Assembly: GCA_900323505.1 (NCBI GenBank)
Contig: OOIN01000024.1
Location: forward strand, 248,001-312,000
Source of the DNA: Ustilago trichophora
Lineage: Eukaryota > Basidiomycota > Ustilaginomycetes > Ustilaginales > Ustilaginaceae
DNA length: 64,000 bases
Direction: 5' to 3'
Made by a program: the position numbers and the translations under genes. The first letter of the stretch is position 1, and every line of letters begins with the position of its first letter. Below, in pieces: positions 8,135 through 19,035 of the stretch. A model generated the notes under the pieces. The model saw nothing but the letters and a program-made list of their open reading frames with translations, searched no databases and had not been told where the DNA came from.

Positions 8135-11100
8135 CTATCTGCGAGGGTCTGTGACGGCCATGGCGCGTTTCGAGGCACCCATGACTGAAAGGCTCTGAAA
8201 CTTTGCGCTGGAGTAACTAGGTTGGGCACGAGCCACACTTTGCTCTCCTATGAGCTCAAGAGTTCGACGTGTGCATTCTTCCTGTTCGCTCGGCGAGAGT
8301 TCTGCGTAGGTCTTTGCCAACGATTCGTAGTTGTTACCGTCTTCATTGAGCGGCTCGTCTGCCTCTGCAACATCCGAGCTTCTTGACAGCTCTGACAGCG
8401 GCGAGCCACTGTCGAGTTGCGTGGCATGACCCGTGGTGGAATTTTCGCCCAAACTGCTTGGAAGCGTTCGTGCTCTTGTCCGAGGGGCTTGCTTCGAAAT
8501 GTCACCGTTCCTGAGTGTCTCAAGCTGCAAAGATTCCTGTGGTAGACTAATGGGAGGTGGGATGACGATGTTTGAGTCTCGATCAAACAACGTTCCTCTG
8601 ATCTCAGCGATGGAATTTGCAGAAAGACCGGACGTGCTTGGTCTCGCTGACACCGAATGATATTCTCGGCTAGGACGACTTTGGGAAAGCCTGGACGCCA
8701 AAGACGGAGCGTCCGGTCTTCTGTAGCTTTCCTTTGGTACGTATCTATCCCACAAACTTGTAGACCCGCGTACCGAGTTTTCGTCCACCTGGGAGCGTTT
8801 CTTGCGAGCGGTTTCTTTTAAAGCGTTCTTGCGGTCCGTGGCAACGGCGGCTAATTTGCAGAGACGTTCGAATGGTTTCACACTGTCAGACTGTCGGTTT
8901 GAAAGAGGAAATGCAAGGAGATTGACACCTTTGTCAAATCGGCCATCAACAGCCAGGTAAGCCCGTCTCGTCGAGGTTTTAGGTACGAGTTGAAGCCTGT
9001 GCCGATCTTGCTCGTCTCTGCCCAGTACGATCCCTCCGCTCATGTATGCCGTTGGCACAATCAGAAATTTGGCTGAAAGATACTGGACGTAAGGCTCGCC
9101 TGCGCGCCGATGTCGATTGTCTGAGTCAAGAGACCAGGCCAGATCAATTTCTAGCCTTTCACTAAAGCTTTCGACATCAGCTCTTCTAGCTTGGCCGTCT
9201 CGAATGAGGCTGTCTGCAAGCTTTACCGAGATGAGAGATTCGGTAACGTATGGATCTCGTGTGATGACTAGCGGCGTTGTCAAATGTGAACCACATAGTC
9301 GAGCCCATATGAAGAATGGAAACTGGTCAAGGGTGTCACAGGATTGACTTCTCAGCCCTGCCAGAAACTGAATCCGAGATCGTCTCTCTGCAGACAGAGG
9401 CACAGACGCAGGGTGACGTTGAGGAAGAGGTTCACCCTCGCGTGTGAGCAATCGTTCCCGGAGAGAAAGACGAATGTCCTCGTCACGAGCCTGTTGCCGC
9501 TCAACAGCTGGCTCCTGATCGGCACTTTCCGAGGGTGGGATGGACAGCCTTCTGGAGAGCACAGGGCTGACAGGCTCGAAGTTTGAGACAGTCTGTATGG
9601 TTGTTGAGCTTGACGGTGTTTGTGAAGGTGCTGGATCAGGCTCAGAGAGCGTGGTGTTCTGGTCTTCTGGTGCGTGCTCGGCAGATGGCAATGGATCGTT
9701 CGGCTGTGTGCTTGTATCGCCGGGTTCGTTGACAGCGCTCGACTCTTCAGCTGTAATTGTTTCAGCTACTGCCAATGGGCCATCGACTGTGCGCAAGGAA
9801 GCGCTGTCATGTTGTTCAATCCGATTCTGATCGGTGGGAGTCATCCGCTGTGAGGATGAAGAAGCAGAAGCATCGACAGGTGCTGGTGGTTGCAAGCACT
9901 GCTGATTTTCATGCTGTCCTCTAGACTGTGACTCCACGAGCCCTGCCTCCATCTTGACCGATGCAGGCTGAGACTGTTCAGCGTCAGTCTGGGATCGACC
10001 AGCCTGTGCTCCTTCAGATGGAATTTGGGTCACATTGCGAGGCTGAGACATTTGTGTGTTGGCTTGTTCGTTCATAGAACATGGAAGAGTCTGGACTAGA
10101 ATTTGAGAAGGGACAGCGGTGGCAGTTAAAGTCTCCTGTAGTGAGGCAGGAGTCTGAACCGAGATGTCTGCGCTTGGTGTCACAGATGAGCCGCTGCCAG
10201 CCGCTGATATCGGCAAAGCAACGGAGCCAGAGGATGCAGACTGATTAGGCACCATAACCGGCTTTCTGTCTCGTCGCCCTACTGGACAAGTCTTTGCAAG
10301 CTGTGTCCTGATGTGCTCTACTGATGGCGTACGCTTCCTCTTGAGACCTGTGGGACTCTCGCCCAATGGATCTGATACGCTGACGCCGGTCTGTTGCAGA
10401 GGGCTTATAGGAGCAGTTATGGTAAGCGAAGACGAAGAGGCTCGGCTTACCGGCGGAGTTGCTGTGACTGTCGTTGCCGGCGTGCTAGGAGATTGAGTGG
10501 TGGACGTTGGTGGGTGTGGTGGGATCGAAACAGGGGGTAAACGGACACGAGCTTGTTGTGGTGCGTCAACTTGATTTGGAGTACCAGCCAGACTGCTTGG
10601 TAGCAAAGGAGAAGGCTGTACCATGGTAGGCGAGGAGATCGATGTCATGTTGTGTGAGGCTGGACTGGGTTCGAGTCTGGTCAACTCGCTGCTTTCGCCG
10701 GCTATTGGCATTGCGCTGGCTGCATTTCGAGGAGCCGCATGGTCAACGGACGTCTGGGCAAGAGGGGTGTTGGAATCGTTGGAAATGGATCGAGTCCTTG
10801 CCACGGTTGGCGAAGAGTTGCTGGGTACTGCAGCATGTATGCTAGCCTGTTGAGTCAAATTGGCCAAATCATGTCGAGCAGATTGTTGAGGAGAGCCTTG
10901 AGCTACTTGAGGATCGGTTGGGCGCGAACCTGCAACGGATCCGACGATGACATGTTGGAACGCCGAAAAGAGGGGACCGACGATACGATTTTGAAAGTTG
11001 TCGATTTTGATGTCTTGCTGACGGAGTGTATGCGTCAAGCCTTCTTTAAGCTGGTGGTGGGCGCCGGCTACACGGGTCTCGAATTCATTGATGCCATGCG

Positions 11101-11446
11101 AGATTGCGTTGAAGCGATTGAAAAGGTTTATGATATCTTGTTTGAGCTTGGCAATGACTGAGTCTTGGTTGAGAATGTGACGGGAACATTTGCCAACGGT
11201 TTGCTGAAGCTCGTGATTGGAGGCGCGGCATGTGGTGAGTTCGGTTTGAGTGGCCGAGAGGATCTCTTGAGTTCTGTTGAGAGATGCCGAGAGGTTTTGA
11301 ATGGTGGCTTCCATGGACTTGAGCTTGTGATCGATGGCATCTGCTCTAGTCATCGATTCAAACACCTGAGCAAGTGACGAGAAAGCTTGCTGTACCTGAG
11401 GTGCCGCAGTGCTTGGCAACGGCACTGATGAATTAGAATCGTTCAT
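8135..11446 (-). CDS. Unrecognised 1103-aa coiled-coil / disordered protein with one folded C-terminal domain
   Basis: I do not recognise this protein. Residues about 30-170 look like a coiled coil (heptad-like Leu/Ile, many Gln and Asn). Residues 175-685 are Ser/Thr/Pro/Gln-rich and probably disordered, with a basic patch near the GLKRKRTPS segment that could be a nuclear signal. A compact domain at about 690-820 (genomic 8990-9385) starts RSRIQFLAGL and ends AYMSGGIVLGRD. The pattern of a hydrophobic strand, SLISVKLADSL, then FLIVP and IVLGRD is reminiscent of a retropepsin fold, but no D-T/S-G catalytic triplet is present. That likeness is only a hypothesis. The 250 residues after it are again Ser-rich. 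The ATG at 11446 is the first in frame. The gene diverges from CMC4 across 0.93 kb. Confidence 0.8.
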   Translation of the reverse strand: MNDSNSSVPLPSTAAPQVQQAFSSLAQVFESMTRADAIDHKLKSMEATIQNLSASLNRTQEILSATQTELTTCRASNHELQQTVGKCSRHILNQDSVIAKLKQDIINLFNRFNAISHGINEFETRVAGAHHQLKEGLTHTLRQQDIKIDNFQNRIVGPLFSAFQHVIVGSVAGSRPTDPQVAQGSPQQSARHDLANLTQQASIHAAVPSNSSPTVARTRSISNDSNTPLAQTSVDHAAPRNAASAMPIAGESSELTRLEPSPASHNMTSISSPTMVQPSPLLPSSLAGTPNQVDAPQQARVRLPPVSIPPHPPTSTTQSPSTPATTVTATPPVSRASSSSLTITAPISPLQQTGVSVSDPLGESPTGLKRKRTPSVEHIRTQLAKTCPVGRRDRKPVMVPNQSASSGSVALPISAAGSGSSVTPSADISVQTPASLQETLTATAVPSQILVQTLPCSMNEQANTQMSQPRNVTQIPSEGAQAGRSQTDAEQSQPASVKMEAGLVESQSRGQHENQQCLQPPAPVDASASSSSQRMTPTDQNRIEQHDSASLRTVDGPLAVAETITAEESSAVNEPGDTSTQPNDPLPSAEHAPEDQNTTLSEPDPAPSQTPSSSTTIQTVSNFEPVSPVLSRRLSIPPSESADQEPAVERQQARDEDIRLSLRERLLTREGEPLPQRHPASVPLSAERRSRIQFLAGLRSQSCDTLDQFPFFIWARLCGSHLTTPLVITRDPYVTESLISVKLADSLIRDGQARRADVESFSERLEIDLAWSLDSDNRHRRAGEPYVQYLSAKFLIVPTAYMSGGIVLGRDEQDRHRLQLVPKTSTRRAYLAVDGRFDKGVNLLAFPLSNRQSDSVKPFERLCKLAAVATDRKNALKETARKKRSQVDENSVRGSTSLWDRYVPKESYRRPDAPSLASRLSQSRPSREYHSVSARPSTSGLSANSIAEIRGTLFDRDSNIVIPPPISLPQESLQLETLRNGDISKQAPRTRARTLPSSLGENSTTGHATQLDSGSPLSELSRSSDVAEADEPLNEDGNNYESLAKTYAELSPSEQEECTRRTLELIGEQSVARAQPSYSSAKFQSLSVMGASKRAMAVTDPRR

Positions 11447-12374
11447 CTTGAGATAGAGGTCTAGCGCAGCTGGGAAGCCGCAGCACCACTAGACACTTTT
11501 GGCGCAGTTGAAGGAAAGGAGAAGGGGAGAAAAGCTGTCTCGTTGAAAGGCGAGCTTTTTGTAGGCTCTGGCAGAGTGGGCCAAATGGCAAGACGTCGAG
11601 AGCCATTTCGCATGGAATGAAGCTAGACGGTGGTTGTCTTGTGTAAGTGGGTTCTGGCTACGGCCGCCAAAAGGAGCTCTAAGTAACTACTAGACTAGTA
11701 CAGTGTAGTGTCTGAACTGCCCTTTAGGGCATAAAGAAAGGGCGCATGTGCAGCTGCAGCAAAGGGTCCGAGCGACACATGCAGTGTCAAGTCAAGACAA
11801 TGAGCAGAACACGCACCGCTTCGACCAAAACGTCGCCGTCGAATCCCCTTTGTTGGCTATCAGCACGGCTCATTGAACGTTTTCGCAGTGTCGCCGAGCA
11901 TGGGCGAAGTCTCGGTCACCGAAGATTGAGCATACACAACCCTCCGATGAGCATGCTCACTCGATCCGTGACTGAGCCATGACTTGAAAGCGTAGTACTG
12001 CTCACTCGGCGGCGCAAAAAGAAGCGCAAAGAGAGAAGATGAAGTCAACGCCCTTTTGGCTGTTTGAGGAAGAAATCTCCACTTTGGCCGTTGCAGTCAG
12101 CACGCAGCCTATACGCGCCCTTCCCCGGCAGAATATGTTATCTCTTGACTTCTTTGTCCACCAGCGTTCTCCTCTTGACCACCGTCAACCTTCGAACGCT
12201 GCTATTCTCGGCATTGTCAATAGGCGCAAGGCTTTCCTCCAGTTCCAGTGTCAGCCGTGACCCAACGCAGCGCGCTCCATTTCGTCCACTTCCACCCGCT
12301 CACGCACCAACCTTCTCCGAACACAATAAGCGCCCACTTGTCGCATCATCCTCGTCCCACGCCTAAGTTTCATC
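11447..12374. promoter_or_regulatory. Divergent promoter between the 1103-aa gene and CMC4
   Basis: A 928-bp spacer between divergently transcribed genes. Short ORFs here are not supported by codon pattern or recognisable product. A weak TAGTACAGTGTAG element lies near 11696-11708. Nothing else is identifiable. Confidence 0.45.
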
Positions 12375-12668
12375 ATGCCGGCGCAACAAGCAAATGATGG
12401 ACTCGATCCATCCCACCCGAACCCATGTTATCCAAGGGCATGTGCAATTCAATCATGTCTGCAGAGGTCCGGCTTCGATCAGTCGCGCTGCGAACACCTG
12501 ATTGACGACCTCTATCGGTGTTGTGCCAAGTTCTACCAGCAGCGCGGCAAGAATGTCGAGGCAGATAGCTGTCCCATTCCGTCGGTGGTCGAGAGGAGGA
12601 TACGAAAGATGGAACAGGAAGGCAAGGGTGGTGCCGGTGGATCGCTGCTCGAGACAAAGATGCGATAG
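12375..12668 (+). CDS. CMC4: Twin CX9C mitochondrial protein, CMC4 homologue
   Basis: A 97-aa protein with two CX9C motifs, C18-C28 and C39-C49, plus extra cysteines C23 and C50 and a following CPIPS segment. This is the arrangement of CMC4 (human CMC4/MTCP1NB; yeast protein 73 aa). The family is imported into the mitochondrial intermembrane space by the Mia40 disulfide relay; its precise role is still poorly defined, with links to respiratory complex biogenesis. No presequence is seen, as expected for Mia40 substrates. The C-terminal tail is slightly longer than in yeast. Start: ATG at 12375. The gene is intronless. Confidence 0.92.
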   Translation: MPAQQANDGLDPSHPNPCYPRACAIQSCLQRSGFDQSRCEHLIDDLYRCCAKFYQQRGKNVEADSCPIPSVVERRIRKMEQEGKGGAGGSLLETKMR

Positions 12669-13038
12669 GTTTTTCCCCCGTGCACACCTCCAAGAGGGCT
12701 CCTTGTACTACACTCGAGTGATTTAGTTGTATTTGTAAGCTTGTAGCAATCTTGATGTCAGCATTGCACTCCTTGAAGATGTACTGTATTGACCTTCTGC
12801 TGTCTTGAAGATCGTGAACAAGTACCGATGAAGAAGAAGAGCGAATTTTCAAAGTGTAAATATGTTGAATCGGATAATCAAACAAACTTGAAAGTATGGC
12901 ACGAGGGGCTCACGTGCCGTTCAACAATCTCGAATGGCGTTCTCCGCACCTTGCCAGCTGCGCCTCTTGTTCGCCTACAATCCTTCCTCCACCCTTCTCT
13001 CCTTTTCTCTTCCATCCGCTCCATTCGTACCCGCAAAG
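12669..13038. promoter_or_regulatory. CMC4 3' flank and IWS1 promoter
   Basis: A 370-bp spacer between two genes on the same strand. GTACTGTATTG at 12781-12791, about 250 nt upstream of the IWS1 ATG, is a single copy of the recurrent TACTG element. An in-frame ATG at 12934 would add 35 hydrophobic residues to IWS1 but is judged to lie in the 5' UTR. Confidence 0.4.
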
Positions 13039-14495
13039 ATGGCAGACGAAGAGCAGCCACAACAACAGGAGCTGCCGCCGCAGTCTCCATCACAAGAGCA
13101 GACCGACGCCGCTCCAGTCGAGTCTGAACAGCCCACAACATCGACACACGAACACACACAGGCAGATGCAGCAGAGGACACCGCTGCACCAGCTGGCGAA
13201 GTCGCTGGTAGTATCGACGCAGCACCACCCACAGACCCGGATCATCTGACCACAGTAGTAAGGGGTGAGGACACTGCCGAAGCCGCCGCCAGCACTGCAG
13301 CCATCTTTGACGAGGACGACGAGGATGAAGCCGATTTGCCTAGCTTCAGGAAACGTGACGCAAGGGATGCCAATAATGCGGATGATCCAGATGCAGCCAT
13401 TATCCGAAAGAAGAAGAAAAAGCGTCATCACAGCCCCGACGAGCCATCCTCAGCAAGACACGATATCGAGCGTGAGATGGAGCCCGAGGAAGAAGAAGAT
13501 CCGTACGCCAACATGACCGAGGCCGAGGGTAAGTGTTTTCTCAACCATTTCAGCGCATACTTGGCCACTATCACTATGAACTGTTAGAATCGGGCCGCTG
13601 ACATTCCTACCTGAATGTCTGTCACAGTCCGACGCGCAAAGACGGATAGAATGATCGACGAAGCTCTGCGCGCAGGCAAGAAGAAAGCTCCACGCAAGCG
13701 CGCTGGCGAAGACGACCTTGATCTGCTCGCCGACGAAGAAGTTGCCACGCTCCGAAGAGAGATGGTTCACGCAGCTGACGACGACGAAGAAGCGAACCGT
13801 CTCAAGAAGCCTGCTACCAACAAGTTGAAACTCCTCCCCAAAGTCGTGGCTACTCTGCAAAAGTACGTTGCCATCTTTGTTCCCGTTTCACCTCATACCC
13901 TTTGTAGTGCTGACAAGATAACTTTACCCGCTTCAACCATGCGCTTCATGATGATAGAAACCATCTGCAGCAGTCGATCTTGGACAACAATCTCCTTGAA
14001 GGTGTCAAGCGTTGGCTGGAGCCTTTGCCCGACAAATCGCTTCCCGCCCTCAACATCCAGCACCAATTCTTCAAGATTCTCGAGAGAATGACGATTGACA
14101 CCATCTCGCTCAAGATGAGCGGTTTGGGCAAGGTAGTCGTTTTCTACAGCATGTGTTCTCGAGTTGAACCATCGATTAAACGATCCGCTGAACATCTTAT
14201 CGAGATTTGGTCTCGTCCCGTTCTCAAACGTTCTTCGAGCTATCGAGATCGACACGTTGCCTCGGCAGAGTGGAATCCTGATGCTTACGGACAACGTGCA
14301 GCACCAGCTTTCCCTCGTAAAGTCGCAGATAATGGTAGGAGAAATGTCGGGATCCCACAGGCTGTCACTGCTGGGTTTAGGGTCGCTCCACAATCAACGG
14401 CTGGTCAAAGAAGTGATTCTAGTCATGATGCTAGATTGGCTAACCATAAAAGGTTGAATCAGTTCAAGAGTAGATTGAAGGAGGCAAAACGTTGA
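13039..14495 (+). CDS. IWS1: Transcription elongation factor IWS1/SPN1 (three exons)
   Basis: Exons 13039-13528, 13628-13862 and 13958-14495 join to a 420-aa protein. Intron 1 is 99 nt (GTAAGT...CAG) and intron 2 is 95 nt (GTACGT...TAG). Both joins keep the frame and restore the expected EVRRAK and QKNHLQQS segments. The N-terminal 150 residues are acidic and disordered with a KKKKKR basic run. The central region ([10 protein letters not shown]... LLPKVV... [20 protein letters not shown]) is the IWS1 core with a TFIIS-N-like helical fold. IWS1/SPN1 binds SPT6 and elongating RNA polymerase II and couples elongation to mRNA processing and export. The start MADEEQ was chosen over an in-frame ATG 35 codons upstream because the upstream stretch is hydrophobic and unlike the family. 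The gene is convergent with the transporter gene. Confidence 0.93.
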
Positions 14496-14856
14496 GTTTG
14501 GCAGTCTGGTCGGGGGGATACTTGTTGGAGATGCGAGTAATGAAGTTTTTTCTTTTGAAAATCGTATTTGTTCCATGTTGTGAACCTCATTGATGATGGA
14601 CTTTGTTATCTTTTCGTGTTGCTGGTGCTTGACCATCTGATTTCAATCGCAAGAGTATCAAGTGTGAGGAAGCTAACCACTCATCACACTCATCAATCTC
14701 ATCGATTCACACAGATGGATACGTTTCTTCCATGTCGGTTGATCATTGTCGTTGATCACAACCAACTTGTTTAAACGTTTCAATTGTGGTCTGAATTACA
14801 TCAAAGAAGAAAAAATCACCACTTCGTGCTTGCTTTGCCTTCTATTGACAATTTCC
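14496..14856. other. Convergent 3' spacer IWS1 / transporter
   Basis: 361 bp between two convergent genes, AT-richer than the flanking coding sequence. It should hold both 3' UTRs; no gene or repeat is seen. Confidence 0.4.
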
Positions 14857-17800
14857 CTAGCTAAGTCTGGAAACCAAATACGACATTAAACTTTCCTGTT
14901 CGTCACCTGCCACTCTGAGCAGGATCTCTACAAAAGTTTGATACTTGGTCGGAATCTCGCGATGCATTCGCTCCAAATTTTCTTGGTTGAGCATCCACAG
15001 TTTGACATCTGTATCCGCATATGCCGTTGTGTTTCTTTCCTTTCTGCTGAGGAAAGTGAGCTCTCCGGCAATGGTACCGGCCAGCATGGCTTCGTTAATC
15101 TCGTACTGTTCCTGCGGGAAATCGTAGCGGGCTTTGATGATCCCAGATTCGATGAGGTAAACTGCGTCTGCTGCATCGCCGCGGTTCCAAAGGATCTCGC
15201 CACGAGTCTTGCGGAGGAGGGTAAAGTAGGGGACGAGCGAGGAGAAAAATTCTTGCTCCGTGTGACAATGTTGGTGAGGGTTGAGGTAAGCACGGAAAGT
15301 GATGGCTAGCAACGGAAGCGGTTGAACGTGCAAAGCTGCCTTGGGTTGGGTTGGCGTCTCCACTTGTTCTTCTTCTTCTTCTTCTCCGTCGCTGCCTTCT
15401 TTCTTTGTACTGGTGGTTGTCGCAGTGGCAAGGGTGGTCGTGCTGGGGATAGGGGGGAAGGCGGGTCCAATCTCATCAATGGGCGTCGTCCTCTCGCTCC
15501 TCACCGCCGTCTTTGCCGCTTCGTGCAAATGGTGTCTCCTGGGCGAATTCTCGTACGAACTATCCAACACAAATGCCGGCTTTCTCTTCCCGGGAACTGT
15601 CAATCCTCCTTCCGCCGCTAGACTCGCCTTGCCGAAAGCTTTGGCCGCCATCAAACTGGACGCATACATGCCACGGAGGTACTCGTTCTCGGTCCACTCG
15701 AGAGCCTCGTTCAAGTTTGCGAATACTTCCAAGTTCTCGCTGCGATCGGCCCAAAGATCAACACTACGAAGTGCAACACCGACATCAGAGTCCGGATTGA
15801 GACCGCAGAATACGAGCAAGACTCCTTTGGCCATGAGTAGGCGGTTGATGCGCAAAAACGCTTCCGCGGCGGAGAAGTCGACTCCGGAAACCAGGGTGTA
15901 GTCAACGATGAGGAATCGGATCGGATTCTGGTTCCACGCGGCGATATCCAAAGCTCGCCTGATGAGGTTCTCGACCGAGTTGATTGTTCCGAAGAACAAG
16001 AAGCCTTGCAACTTGATGATCTGTGTCTGGGTTCCAACCTCGTCCAAGAAATGACGCTGAATCATGTGCCGACGTACTGTAGATCTGGCCACGCTGCCGT
16101 CAAAGATGGCACGAACTGTCTTGCGACGCGAAGTTTGAACGACAAAGAAGCAGCAAGCGATGATGATACCGGCCAGGATACCAATGACAAAGTCCCAATA
16201 GGTCATTACAATGACAATGACCCAGATGGTGAGATACTCCCATCCGTTAACACGACCCACTGTGTCGTACAGCGCTTCTTTGGCAAGGTCGATACCAAGT
16301 ACAAAGATCAGAGCGCCAACGATCATGATGGGCAGGTAGCTAATCGTGCCAGGGCCGGCAACCATGATGATGGCCGTTCCTCCGGCAAGCATCAATCCGC
16401 TGAGTCGCGAGCCTCCACCGACGCGGTAGAAGAGAACACTGTTGACATAGCACAGATAGTTGGGGACGGTACCGATGAGACCGGCGAGCATGTTGGAGAT
16501 GCCGTGAGCGACAAGTTCGCGGTCCGTGTCGACGTTGTCTTCGTTGATGCTGACGCCGAGAGCGGGGACGTTGAGGGGCACGTGGAGAATTCCGAAGAAC
16601 ACCAGAGCGAGCTGAGTGGGCATGGTGGCCCAAAGTGCGCGCCAGCTGGTCTGGCTGAAATCAAAGTAGGTGTAGAAACGGTAAAAGGCAGCTTTACTAG
16701 CCGCTTCGCCGATGTCAAACACCCATCCGTCGTTGCGGAGGTCCTGGATAGGGATGCGGAGGATGCCCGAAGCGACGATGTAAAAGACGACGGGGATCAT
16801 GAGAAAGTATCCAGGGAAGATGAGTGGGTGGTGGAATCTTGAGGTAATGACTCGCAGGAGAATTGCCAACAGCAAAGGTGGCAACCAGAGCGCGATCATA
16901 TGTCCCGACTGGAAAAAGTACCTCAGCGTCTCCAAGTTGTACTGAAACCCCTCCTCGCTCTGCAATCTACCGCACACCTCCAATCCAGTTTCGATCAAAA
17001 AGATGCCCACACCGCCGATGCATCCGACCAGAATATGTCTCGGGAAGAACCCAATCAGCACTCCCAGGCGCAATGCACCCAGCAGCAAGAACGCCAGACC
17101 TGTCAGGATCGAACTGAGAGCAAACGCCACCATCACAGTCGCAATCACCGCTTTGGGATTCTCATCCCCCAGCTCTTCGATGATGATCCTGACCAAGATG
17201 TGGAAAAAGGGTACGACTTCGATCATCATACTTCCGTTACCGCCTTTAAAGATGCTTCCACCAAGCGTGTAGATTAGCTGAGATAGGATGCAGGTGACAA
17301 AGAACATGGATACTCCATCGCCACCGAAATTAGCAAAGATGGGATAGGCGGCGGGGAACATGATCATTCCGTAACTGACGCCGTCGAGGACGTTCATAAG
17401 CATGCCGAGGATAACGGCGGGGATGAGACGGATGGGTTCGACGCTAGCTTCGGCGGCAGATTTCCAGGTGATGCTGCGCATGGAGTAAAGGAGGTCTTGG
17501 GCGTGCTGCACGGGATCCAAAGGACGGGTGGGAATCTCGCCCTGTCCCGGTCGGAAGTAATGGGGGACAAAGGACCAGGCCGGGGAGAGTGTCTTGAATG
17601 GCTCCGGATGGTGTTGAGATGGGCGACGGGTGATGCCTTGCTCAGCTTCGAGCACCGACTGCTCTGCTTGGGCCAGTGCGCCGTATCCGATTCCAGCTCG
17701 TTGTTGCTCCGAGGTGCTGAATTGACTGAACGCAGAGTGATTCGTCGCTTCCGACTGACGATCACGCGACACAGATCGATCACCACCACTTGAAGCAGGA

Positions 17801-19035
17801 GCAAAGGACCTCGACGGTCGGCGAGCAGACGAACGCGATCTACTGCGGGACATTCTTCGCTGGTCCGGACTCTTTGACACATCGGTTGCGGCGACGAGAG
17901 CACCGAGGCTCTTATCCTCCTGTTCTTGTGCCTCTGCCAAGTTCTGCGGTGTCGCAACTACCGTCTGAGTCAGCCCAAGCACCGAAGTCACCCGTGGTGT
18001 AGCCTGGCTACCATCATCCTCGGCCTCGATTGCTGTCTTTCCACTCTGTGGACTGGCTTGAGCCGCCATGGCACGGGTGAGGTTGCTCGGCCCTGCCTGA
18101 TTGACTCCATAACTGGCAATGGGTGAAGTGGTAGGACTGAAATCGGCGGCACCTTTTCCTCGAGGCGGGAAGAGCTGTGAGTTGGGCGAGGTGGACGAAT
18201 CTTCCTCTCCAATATCATAGATATGCGACCCGTTGGTGCTGCCGTTCCCCTCGTCGTCGGACATGATCATGCCCGCGAGCTGTGCGGTCTCATCACGGAT
18301 TGAGGAGGAGGTGGCGGTATACGAGCCGGGGATCAGGCTCGTACCCAGATCCTTGGAGTCCTGGGACTGCTGCTGAAAGCGGTAGCTTCGACCTTCGAGG
18401 TGGCTGAAGGCAGAAGAGTTAATGCTGCGACGGTTCCAGGCTGAACCGGATTGCCGCTCAATGTCGTAGCCGGAATCGTTCTCGTCGGTGTCCATGGCTG
18501 ATGCGCGATTAGTGTTGGTGGTAGGATGGTAGCTAGCGACCCTCGATCGGTCGTGCTTGGGGCCTGGAGGGAAGGAGGAATGTGGGGAGTCAAAAGTGAC
18601 AGATCGAGGGAACTTGGAGTTGTTACCAGCGTTGCGTTTGCGCTGCTGTGCAGCGAAGGGGGATCCGGGACTGGTAGGGTCGAGAGCGTTGCTGGGTCGT
18701 CGGGTGTCAAAGTCGGGAGGAGCATCGCGCTGATGAGGGGTGCCACGGAATGGGTTGATCAAACGTCCGATGCTGAAGGACTCGCGTCGTGATTTGCCGT
18801 TGTTGTTGTCGGGGAGAAGGGCGGATGCCTCATCAGGATCGGTGATAGCGCCTCCTGTTGGTGACCAAGCACATGAATCGAGTTTAGAAGATTGTTCGAA
18901 ATATGAAGGAGGGAAGCAGGAAACAGAAAAGGTCAGCATGAGACTATATCCCTGACAATCAGATGGCTAGACGCTGGCTCGAGCCCAGCAAAGCGCGCGA
19001 CAACCAGACAACGCAATGTACGCACCTGAAGACAT
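14857..19035 (-). CDS. VSB1: Vacuolar SLC26-type transporter with STAS and cNMP-binding domains (VSB1/YGR125W-like), 10-nt first exon
   Basis: I read two exons: 19035-19026 (ATGTCTTCAG) and 18854-14857, joined to 1335 aa. The 171-nt intron starts GTGCGT and ends CAACAG. The join gives MSSGGAITDPDE, removing an implausible start inside the intron at 18939. The first 450 residues are Ser-rich and disordered. A SulP/SLC26 membrane domain of about 10-12 helices follows (from LIPAVILGMLMNVLDG to about residue 890). A STAS domain comes next (FLFFGTINSVENL ... VDYTLVSGVDFSAAEAF). A cyclic-nucleotide-binding-like domain at the C-terminus holds GEILWNRGDAADAVYLIESG and GTIAGELTF. This order matches yeast YGR125W/VSB1, a vacuolar protein linked to basic amino-acid storage, rather than plasma-membrane sulfate permeases. 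The exact substrate here is inference. Confidence 0.88.

Noticed and set aside
9000..9385. Retrotransposon remnant in the 1103-aa gene
   Set aside because: The frame is intact over 3.3 kb, there is no reverse transcriptase, integrase or LTR nearby, and the protease-like likeness is weak; kept only as a fold hypothesis.
12934..13038. In-frame upstream ATG for IWS1
   Set aside because: It adds 35 hydrophobic residues that do not fit a nuclear elongation factor; MADEEQ at 13039 is a better start.
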